The notes under the pieces were generated by a model that ran no database searches, was not told where the DNA came from, and saw only the letters and a list, made by a program, of their open reading frames with translations. From Micromonospora cabrerizensis (GTDB taxonomy: Bacteria > Actinomycetota > Actinomycetes > Mycobacteriales > Micromonosporaceae), in NCBI RefSeq assembly GCF_022230955.1, contig NZ_JAKKFI010000013.1, forward strand, positions 1 through 64,000: a DNA stretch of 64,000 bases, written 5' to 3'. The stretch's first letter is position 1; every line of letters starts with the position of its first letter. Positions 1 through 6,232 of this stretch are shown here, in pieces. The translations under genes were made by a program, and so were the position numbers.

Positions 1-96
1 GGGCGGCGGGCGGTGGCGAGCGGCGGTGGCCGTGGCCGTGGCTTAGCGGTGCATTAAACCGGCACGGCGGATTCGTCGGGACGCCGGTGCGACTCC

Positions 97-102
97 TAGC
101 AT
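97..102 (+). promoter_or_regulatory. putative -10 element for the beta-helix lipoprotein gene
   Basis: TAGCAT fits the actinobacterial TAnnnT -10 pattern. It ends seven bases before the GTG at 109, so transcription could begin on the start codon and give a leaderless message. No convincing -35 hexamer is visible, so this is tentative. Confidence 0.3.
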
Positions 103-108
103 CACGGG

Positions 109-1311
109 GTGCGCATGACGTCGCTTGCCGCTCTGCTCGTCCTCGGTGTCGCCACCGCGACCCTGCCCGCCTGCGCGCCCAACGACCCGGCCCCCGCCTT
201 CGAGGCCGGCGCGTCCGCTTCGCCGACGGCACCGACCAGCGCGCAGGGCGAAGCACCGGAGGTCCGCGACGGCCTCGGTGGCCCAGGGGCCAGCGCGAGC
301 CCGAAGCCCGCCGAGAAGGTGCTCGCGGCCGGCAACCCGAACGGCAGGGCCACCGTGCCGGCCGAGGCGCGGGCGGTGGACACCTCGAAGCCGACCCGGA
401 CCATCGGCACCGGCACCCCGGCGAGCTGCACCTCCGCGGCCGTCGTGAAGGCGGTCGCGGCCGGCGGTGTCATCACGTTCAACTGCGGGCCGGCCCCGGT
501 GACGATCAAGATGACCGCCACCGCGAAGGTCCGCAACGCCAACGGGCCCAAGATCGTGCTGGACGGCGGCGGCAAGGTCACGCTGAGCGGCCAGGGCCAG
601 CGCCGCATCCTCTACATGAACACCTGCGACGGGGCCCAGGGCTGGACCACCTCGCACTGCCAGAACCAGGACCACCCGCAGCTCACCGTGCAGAACCTGA
701 CGTTCGCCGACGGCAACTCCACCGGCGACAAGGCCGAGGGCGGCGGCGGTGGGGCGATCTTCGTCCGCGGTGGGCGGTTCAAGGTGGTCAACTCGCGCTT
801 CGTCCGCAACCGCTGCGACCGCACCGGCCCCGACCTGGGCGGCGCGGCCATCCGGGTGCTCAGCCAGCATGAGAACAAGCCGGTGTACGTGGTGGGCAGC
901 ACCTTCGGCGGCACCGCCGGCCAGGGCGGCTCCTGCTCCAACGGGGGCGCGCTGAGCAGCATCGGCGTCTCCTGGGTGGTGCTGAACAGCGTGCTCAGCC
1001 ACAACGAGGCGATCGGCAGCGGCGCCAACCCGGCGAAGTCCGGCACCCCGGGCGGCGGCAGCGGTGGCGCGATCTACTGCGACGGCAACGAGTTCACCGT
1101 ACGGATCGCCGGCACGATCATCGAGAACAACAAGGCCAACGAGGGCGGCGGTGCGGTCTTCTTCGTGAGCAACAACCGCACCGGCACCATGAAGATCGAA
1201 AACTCGACCCTGCGCCGCAACCCGAGCGGCAAGTTCGAGACGCGCGGCTTCCCCGGCATCTTCTTCCTGGGTGCCCAGAACCCCACGGTAACGGGCTCCA
1301 AACTGAGCTGA
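109..1311 (+). CDS. secreted right-handed beta-helix lipoprotein (pectate-lyase-like fold)
   Basis: This is a 400-residue exported protein. The N terminus is hydrophobic and ends in a lipobox, LPAC, with Cys22 as the probable lipidation site, so it is likely anchored to the outer face of the membrane. Residues about 25-100 are a Pro/Ala/Ser-rich linker. From about 105 onward short Gly-rich turns recur (GGGGAIF, GGAIYCDG, GGGAVFF), each followed by an Asn/Ser-containing strand, as in parallel beta-helices of the pectate lyase and polymorphic outer membrane protein type. No catalytic residues can be assigned, so the substrate is unknown; polysaccharide binding or cleavage is possible. The start is GTG at 109, with an in-frame ATG at 115 as alternative. 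It is transcribed toward the SDR gene, with a perfect inverted repeat between the two stops. Confidence 0.75.
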   Translation: MRMTSLAALLVLGVATATLPACAPNDPAPAFEAGASASPTAPTSAQGEAPEVRDGLGGPGASASPKPAEKVLAAGNPNGRATVPAEARAVDTSKPTRTIGTGTPASCTSAAVVKAVAAGGVITFNCGPAPVTIKMTATAKVRNANGPKIVLDGGGKVTLSGQGQRRILYMNTCDGAQGWTTSHCQNQDHPQLTVQNLTFADGNSTGDKAEGGGGGAIFVRGGRFKVVNSRFVRNRCDRTGPDLGGAAIRVLSQHENKPVYVVGSTFGGTAGQGGSCSNGGALSSIGVSWVVLNSVLSHNEAIGSGANPAKSGTPGGGSGGAIYCDGNEFTVRIAGTIIENNKANEGGGAVFFVSNNRTGTMKIENSTLRRNPSGKFETRGFPGIFFLGAQNPTVTGSKLS

Positions 1312-1349
1312 CCCGGCCTGCGGCCCGCCCCGGTGCGGCTGCGCCTCCG

Positions 1350-1417
1350 CCCCGGTGATCAAGAGGTTTCGGTCACCGGGGCCCGGTTTTCTGACCGAAA
1401 CCTCTTGATCACCGGGG
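1350..1417. repeat. perfect 26-bp inverted repeat, probable bidirectional terminator
   Basis: The arms at 1350-1375 and 1392-1417 are exact reverse complements, 26 bp each, around a 16-base loop that can itself fold. The arm contains GATCAAGAGGTTTCGGTCA. It lies between two convergent stop codons (1311 and 1436), which suits a two-way terminator. The arm is much longer than usual for a terminator, so it may also be a mobile or dispersed palindrome. Confidence 0.75.
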
Positions 1418-1435
1418 CCAGCCAGCGGGTTGGGG

Positions 1436-2518
1436 TCAGTAGGGGTTGCCCTGGCCCGGCGGGCGGGCTTCGAGCAGGGCTGCGGGGCGGCCCGGCAGGT
1501 CGCGTGCGCCGGACATCGGCGGGCTTCCCGTGTGGGCGCCGTCGGCCATGCCGGCGAAGAGTTCCTTGAGCGCCGTCAGCGCGGTGATCGTGGGCTGCCA
1601 GCCCAGCTCGGTCTCCGCCCGCTCGCTGGACATCAGCGGGGCGTTCAGACCCAGCTCCACCCAGCCCGCGTCGACCGGCTGGAGGCGCGCCCGCCAGGTC
1701 AGCGCCGCCGCCGCCCGCAGCACCGGCGCGGCGACCGGCACCGTCCAACCGTGGAAGTGCCGGGCCACCAGCTCCGGGCTGAGCACCGGGTCCGCGGCGA
1801 GGTTGAAGGCGCCGCGCGCATCACCCATCACCGCCCGGGTGTACGCATCGGCCACGTCATCGGCGTGCACCGCCTGCATCCGCAACCGGCGGTTCGTCGG
1901 CACCAGGGGAATCCGGCCGAAGCGCAGCAGCCGAACCGGTGCCAGAGGGCCCAGGAAGTAGCGGGTGATCTCCGTGCCGGCGGCCCGCTGGAAGATCAAC
2001 CCGGGTCGCATCCGCACCACCCGCAGAGTCGGGTGTTCCCGCTCCACCCCGTCCAGCAGCGCCTCCACCTCGGCCTTGTGCTCGCTGTACGACGAGCCGG
2101 GCACGCCGGTGGCCGGCCACCGCTCGCTGATCGGGTGGTCCTTCGGGCCGGGCGCGTAGACGCCGACCGACGAGGCGTACACCAGAGCCGGAACACCGGC
2201 CTGGACCACCGCGTCGATCACCGCCCGACTGCCGTCGACGTTGGTCCTCCGCAGCACCCGCTGGTCGTGGCTGGGCTGGATCTGCCAGGCCAGGTGCACC
2301 ACCGCGTCCGCACCGGCGAACACCTCGGCGAGTTGCCCCGCCGCTCCCGGCGCGCCGATGTCGCAGGAGTGCCACTCCACCTGGTCGTACGGCTCGCCGG
2401 CGTCCGGGCCGGGCAACCGCCGGACCACCCCGGCCAGCTCCACGCCCCGCTCCCGGCGCAGCCGCCGCAGCAGCGCCGTACCGACGTTGCCACTCGCCCC
2501 CACCACCACGATCCGCAT
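1436..2518 (-). CDS. NAD-dependent epimerase/dehydratase (extended SDR family)
   Basis: The product is a 360-residue cytoplasmic oxidoreductase of the extended short-chain dehydrogenase family. A Rossmann nucleotide-binding motif, GASGNVG, is at residues 7-13. The active-site pair is Tyr144 and Lys148 (YSEHK), with the usual serine in YASSVGVY near residue 116. The C-terminal third, around WQPTITAL, resembles the substrate-binding part of sugar epimerases. The ATG at 2518 puts the glycine motif at the very N terminus; longer starts add only low-complexity sequence. The substrate cannot be told: nucleotide sugars and small aldehydes or ketones are both possible. The small CxxC gene lies upstream in the same direction, separated by a palindromic repeat. 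Confidence 0.85.
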   Translation of the reverse strand: MRIVVVGASGNVGTALLRRLRRERGVELAGVVRRLPGPDAGEPYDQVEWHSCDIGAPGAAGQLAEVFAGADAVVHLAWQIQPSHDQRVLRRTNVDGSRAVIDAVVQAGVPALVYASSVGVYAPGPKDHPISERWPATGVPGSSYSEHKAEVEALLDGVEREHPTLRVVRMRPGLIFQRAAGTEITRYFLGPLAPVRLLRFGRIPLVPTNRRLRMQAVHADDVADAYTRAVMGDARGAFNLAADPVLSPELVARHFHGWTVPVAAPVLRAAAALTWRARLQPVDAGWVELGLNAPLMSSERAETELGWQPTITALTALKELFAGMADGAHTGSPPMSGARDLPGRPAALLEARPPGQGNPY

Positions 2519-2584
2519 GTCCGACCCCGTACCCGCCCAGCAGCAGCTCAACCACCCACCCGCCGGCGGCCTGCGGCTTGCCGC

Positions 2585-2663
2585 TTGATCCACTCGGCTT
2601 CCTGAAAGTCGCGGTATCCCGGCGGGCACGACACCCCGACTTCCGGAAACCCGAGTCGATCAA
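2585..2663. repeat. dispersed imperfect palindrome, copy A
   Basis: The arms at about 2585-2614 and 2634-2663 match in 24 of 30 positions when one is reverse-complemented, around a loop of about 19 bases. The outer core TTGATC(G/C)ACTCGG recurs at 46645 and 57419. The stop codon of the small CxxC gene lies inside the right arm. Confidence 0.75.
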
Positions 2664-2962
2664 GGGCGAGGAGACTCCCGGACCCAGCCGTGCTTCTCCG
2701 TCCCACGTCGGCCGGTGGTGGCCGCCAGACAACGCGGACAGATCCAGCCCACCGCGTCAGCCTCGGTGAGCACGTCGGTGCCCGAGTAGTCGAAGCGCAC
2801 GTGCGGGAAACGACGCAGCCTGGTCCGGCTGAGAGCCAGGCCGCACACGGTCTGGTTCTGACCGGGCCGCCAGGCGTGCACCTCGCCACCCGGCTGGCGT
2901 ACGCCGTCCGGCCCGATCTCCTCACCCGACGCCGCCACGGCCGGGATACTGCTCGCCCTCAT
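2660..2962 (-). CDS. small conserved hypothetical protein with CxxC motif
   Basis: The product is 100 residues, without signal peptide or membrane segment. A cysteine in VCGL about a third of the way in and a CPRC motif about three quarters in could form a small metal site, but a fourth ligand is not obvious. Stretches such as VHAWRPG and LRRFPHV look like conserved actinobacterial hypothetical proteins; that is recollection rather than a search result. The ATG at 2962 is chosen because upstream codons lack any protein-like character. The stop lies within the dispersed palindrome, as if the repeat had inserted at, or now supplies, the end of the gene. Function is unknown. Confidence 0.6.
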   Translation of the reverse strand: MRASSIPAVAASGEEIGPDGVRQPGGEVHAWRPGQNQTVCGLALSRTRLRRFPHVRFDYSGTDVLTEADAVGWICPRCLAATTGRRGTEKHGWVRESPRP

Positions 2963-3122
2963 GACTGTCCCGGTTCCCCGCCGGCCCACACCCATGCGTC
3001 GCCTGATCAATCTCACCGCACCAGCACTGATGATCGGCACGGCGAGCGCTGGCTGACGCAGGCATCGACGGCCGGCCGGAAGCCGAGAGTCGCCGACGCT
3101 CACCGTCGGGTAACCTGAGCGC

Positions 3123-3194
3123 GCGGGCCGCTAGCTCAATGGCAGAGCTGTGGACTTTTAATCCATAGGTTCAGGGTTCGAGTCCCTGGCGGCC
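3123..3194 (+). tRNA. tRNA-Lys (anticodon TTT)
   Basis: The cloverleaf is complete: acceptor GGGCCGC/GCGGCCC, D arm GCTC/GAGC, anticodon stem GTGGA/TCCAT with loop CTTTTAA (anticodon TTT), and T arm CAGGG/CCCTG with TTCGAGT. The discriminator is A. The following bases are CCT, so the full CCA tail appears not to be encoded. A TAACCT -10-like box lies just upstream at 3111-3116. The gene is next to a decayed integrase, which marks it as an attachment site. Confidence 0.95.
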
Positions 3195-3261
3195 CACCTC
3201 TTACCCATCCTGAGCTGCAAGAACCCCGAGCGAAGATCATCGGGCACAGCCGGGGCACAAG

Positions 3262-3460
3262 CTAGATCCGATCTTGCCCGGTGGAAGGTTCCCCCCGCTT
3301 GCCGTCTGCCTGCCGCAGCAGGTTGCCGACCAGGCCGCGCGGACGGTCCTTTTTCGGCAACCAGTGGACGTAGGTTTCCAGGGTGATCCGCAGGTTGGCG
3401 TGCCGTAGCGCCTTCTGCACCTCCTGCGGCTCGACGCCGTCCTGCCCGTCCTGCGCGCCC
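3262..3460 (-). pseudogene. 3' remnant of a tyrosine recombinase (integrase) at tRNA-Lys
   Basis: Reading minus from about 3460 to the TAG at 3262-3264 gives the C-terminal end of a phage or integrative-element integrase. It includes LRHANLRITLETYVHWLPK, which carries the RH...(H/W)...Y layout around a catalytic tyrosine (Tyr in ETYVHW). It continues with DRPRGLVGNLLRQ. No start codon or N-terminal core is present, so only about 65 codons survive. It ends 68 bases from tRNA-Lys, the classic position of an int gene at its attachment site. This is evidence of a former element that has been lost or eroded. Confidence 0.7.
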
Positions 3461-3711
3461 GCCTGCGCGACCCGCAGGTCGGCGGCATGGTGAAGGACGC
3501 CATCGCCGACATCGAGCAGTTCCTCGACCTCCCGCCCGGCGCCATGCGGGGATAGACACCCAACCAGGCTCGATGGCGCGGGATGCGCCGGGCCACCGCG
3601 CGGGAGCGCTGGTCCGGAACCTGGCGCCAGCGGCTGACGCAGTTATCCTCTTCAGGTGCTGGCCCGTGGAGATCGTTGACACGGGTCCGGCGCTGCGAAG
3701 GGACTCTCGAC
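3461..3711. other. non-coding or eroded stretch between integrase remnant and IclR gene
   Basis: No complete gene is recognised here. A short plus-strand open frame ends at the TAG 3553-3555 with AIADIEQFLDLPPGAMRG, which looks like the tail of a real protein, but it overlaps the integrase remnant and has no upstream part. A GAAGGGA ribosome site for the IclR gene is at 3697-3703. Confidence 0.4.
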
Positions 3712-4482
3712 ATGCCCCGTGTCGTACCGGCGGTCATCCGCGCACTCGACGTCCTCGAATTGTTCCTGGACTGCCCTGAACTGTCGGCCCGCCAGGTGAT
3801 GGAGCGGCTCGACCTGCCCCGGACCACCGTCCACGAACTGCTCGTCACGCTCGAGGCTCGCTCGTACCTGATCTCCGTTCCGGGCCAGCCGGTGCACTAT
3901 CGGCTCGGCATGCCGCTGTTCCAGCTCGGCGCGGCGTTCGCCGGCCGGCTTGACCTGGTCCGCGAGGCGCAGTGCGTCGCGCGGGACGTGGCCGCCGCCT
4001 GCGACGAGGCCGTCCACGTGGCCGTGCTCGACGGTGCCGATGTCATCTACCTCGTCAAGTTCGACAGCACGCACCCGGTCCGGATGGTCTCTGCGGTCGG
4101 GCGGCGGCTGCCGGCCCACTGCACGGCGGTCGGCAAGATCCTGCTGTCCGCCCTCGACGAGGCGGGCCTGGACGCCGTCCTGACGAAGGGCGACCTGCCG
4201 GGCATGACGCCGGACAGCATCACCGACCCGGACCGTCTACGCGAGCATCTCGATCGTGTCCGGGCGGACGACGTGGCGGTCGACATCGGTGAGTCTGACA
4301 GCGCCATGCGTTGCGTCGCCGCGGGGATCCGAGACCATTCCGGCACCACCATCGCCGCGATGAGCCTGTCCGCGCCGATCATCCGGTGGACGCCCGAGGC
4401 GCACGTGGAGTGGACCGGGCTGATTCGTGAGGGCGCGGCCGCGCTGTCCACACAGATGGGCTACCGGGCCCCGCCTCGATAG
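3712..4482 (+). CDS. IclR-family transcriptional regulator
   Basis: The product is 256 residues, the usual size for the family. An N-terminal winged helix-turn-helix spans about 8-65 (recognition region RQVMERLDLPRTTVHELL). It is followed by the IclR effector domain from about 75 to 250, with GRRLPAHCTAVGKILLSA, the characteristic conserved block. Such proteins bind a small metabolite and repress or activate neighbouring catabolic genes. The start at ATG 3712 has GAAGGGA eight bases upstream. It is immediately upstream of, and in the same direction as, the Tat-exported sugar receptor and fused permease, so it probably controls them. Which sugar it senses cannot be read from sequence. Confidence 0.88.
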   Translation: MPRVVPAVIRALDVLELFLDCPELSARQVMERLDLPRTTVHELLVTLEARSYLISVPGQPVHYRLGMPLFQLGAAFAGRLDLVREAQCVARDVAAACDEAVHVAVLDGADVIYLVKFDSTHPVRMVSAVGRRLPAHCTAVGKILLSALDEAGLDAVLTKGDLPGMTPDSITDPDRLREHLDRVRADDVAVDIGESDSAMRCVAAGIRDHSGTTIAAMSLSAPIIRWTPEAHVEWTGLIREGAAALSTQMGYRAPPR

Positions 4483-4795
4483 CCGACCTCCCGCTTTCGG
4501 CTCGAAACCACATCGAAACATTGACACTTGTAAGAGCGCTGCTCTAGCGTCGCGTCCACTCGATGCGATATCTCGAACTCAGTTCGAAATCTCGAACGGT
4601 GGTGGTCTCGTGGCCCGACCGAACTGGAACGTCAGCGCTGCTATCTCGGCCCGGTCGCCGATCGCCTCAACGCACTGATCGATGTGGGCGGCTTTTCCTG
4701 GTCGCCGTCATGGAGACACACCCGGAGCACGAGCACTGAGGTGATCGTCGAGCACGCCGTCGGCGTGCAGGGGTGCGGGGACTTGGAGGAGGCGA
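4483..4795 (+). promoter_or_regulatory. regulatory leader of the fused-permease sugar operon
   Basis: No gene is seen in this 313-base gap. TTGACA at 4521-4526 and TAGCGT at 4545-4550, 18 bases apart, form a good promoter. Between them lies the inverted repeat AGAGC-GCT-GCTCT (4533-4545), placed to block polymerase. A second perfect dyad, TCGAACT-C-AGTTCGA, is at 4573-4587, followed by a half-site TCTCGAAC at 4590-4597. These are candidate binding sites for the adjacent IclR protein or a LacI-type regulator. A GGAGGA ribosome site is at 4785-4790. Confidence 0.6.
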
Positions 4796-6232
4796 ATGTC
4801 CATGGAAAACAATCCAGCCTGGTCACGGCGCGGCTTTCTGGGGATGGGGGTGGGAGTGCTCGGCGCGGCCGGTCTGGCCGCGTGCGGGGGCGAGTCCGAC
4901 TCACCCACCAAGGTGCAGCCGGAGGTTCCGCAGGAGCTGATCGACGCCGCGGCGGCGATGAAGGGCTCCTCGATGGGGATGCTGTCGCAGAAGTTGTACT
5001 CGACGGCCGCGAACGACGCCCTCGACAGCTCGATCAAGAAGTTCGCCGACACCACCGGAACGAAGATCGAGAACAGTCTGGTCCAGGCCGACGCCGGTGA
5101 CGTGGTGGCCAAGATCGACGCCGAGGTCAAGGGCGGGGTGGCGCGTGACCTGGCGTTCATGACCGACTCACGGTTCGTCGCGCAGTTCCAGGCGCTGGGC
5201 GACCTGGAGGACGTGACGGACGTCGTCCAGGCGCTGACGGCCAGATACGGCGAACCCTGCGCCGAGGCCAAGAACTTCTGCGTATTCGACGGCAAGTGGT
5301 TCGCAATCCCGTACCACTTCATCGGGATCGGGTCGTTCCTGCGCAAGGACTGGATGCAGGACAAGGGCATCTCCCCCAAGGACATCTACAGCTGGGAAGA
5401 GCTGCGGGATGTGTGCCTGGAGATCTCCGATCCCGCCAAGCGCCGGTTTGGCTGGGGCATGACGGTGAACCGGTCCGGTGACGGCAACGGAATGATCGAG
5501 GCGCTGATCAACGCCTACGGGGGGTCGATCGCCTCCAACGACGGCCGGAAGGTCACCTTCAACTCCCCCGAGACGGTGCAGGCGGTGACCTTCCTGGGCG
5601 ATATCTACACCAACCCCAGGTACAAGCCGATGCTGCCGCCCGGGGTGGCGAGCTGGACCGACACCAGCAACAACGAGAACTGGCTCGCCGGGGTCCTCGG
5701 CTACACCCGCAACCAGTTCAGCGTCTACGCGGACTCCAGGACCAAGAAGAACCCGGTGCACGCGAACACCCACGTGTTCTCCGACTGCATCGGGCCGGCG
5801 ACCAGCAACCCCCTGCTGCTCGGCCAGTCGCAGGGATTCGTCGTCTTCAAGGGCGCCAAGAACCCCGGGCTCGCCAAGCTCCTGGCGCAGTACCTGGTCA
5901 GCGCGCCCGCGCTGCTCGGGGTGGCGAAGGAAGCGCCCGGCCTGGTGATGCCCGCCTGGGAGAAGGTCTGGGATGCCGACCCGTTCTTCACCAGCGGCGA
6001 CCCGGCGTTCCCCATGCTGCGCAAGATCACTGAATTGAAGCTGCCGCTGAACACGAAGAACGGCCTGGCCTTCCCGCAGAAGGCCAGCGCGGGCCAGCAG
6101 GCGGTGGGGTCGGCCTACGTCCTCACCGACATGATGCAGCAGGTCGTTCAGGGAACTGCGCCGTCGCAGGCCGTGACGACCGCCCACGAGAAGATGGTGC
6201 AGATCTTCACCCAGCAGGGGATGCCGCAGTGA
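4796..6232 (+). CDS. Tat-exported sugar-binding lipoprotein of an ABC importer (SBP family 1)
   Basis: The product is 478 residues. The N terminus has a twin-arginine motif, SRRGFLG (residues 10-16), and a lipobox, LAAC, with Cys30. It is therefore exported folded by the Tat system and then lipidated. The rest is a family-1 extracellular solute-binding protein of the MalE type, with typical blocks such as WFAIPYHF, YSWEELRDVCLEI and DPAFPMLRK. Its role is to capture a carbohydrate outside the membrane for the permease encoded next. GGAGGAGG lies just before the ATG at 4796. The stop overlaps the GTG start of the permease gene, so the two are translationally coupled. Ligand unknown; oligosaccharide is likely. 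Confidence 0.88.
   Translation: MSMENNPAWSRRGFLGMGVGVLGAAGLAACGGESDSPTKVQPEVPQELIDAAAAMKGSSMGMLSQKLYSTAANDALDSSIKKFADTTGTKIENSLVQADAGDVVAKIDAEVKGGVARDLAFMTDSRFVAQFQALGDLEDVTDVVQALTARYGEPCAEAKNFCVFDGKWFAIPYHFIGIGSFLRKDWMQDKGISPKDIYSWEELRDVCLEISDPAKRRFGWGMTVNRSGDGNGMIEALINAYGGSIASNDGRKVTFNSPETVQAVTFLGDIYTNPRYKPMLPPGVASWTDTSNNENWLAGVLGYTRNQFSVYADSRTKKNPVHANTHVFSDCIGPATSNPLLLGQSQGFVVFKGAKNPGLAKLLAQYLVSAPALLGVAKEAPGLVMPAWEKVWDADPFFTSGDPAFPMLRKITELKLPLNTKNGLAFPQKASAGQQAVGSAYVLTDMMQQVVQGTAPSQAVTTAHEKMVQIFTQQGMPQ

Noticed and set aside
43..1362. Minus-strand frame opposite the beta-helix lipoprotein
   Set aside because: The sequence is Ala/Gly/Arg/Val low complexity, antisense to a protein with a signal peptide and lipobox.
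3412..3555. Plus-strand fragment ending AIADIEQFLDLPPGAMRG as a gene
   Set aside because: It has no start or ribosome site before the overlapping integrase remnant and no recognisable family; kept only as a note.
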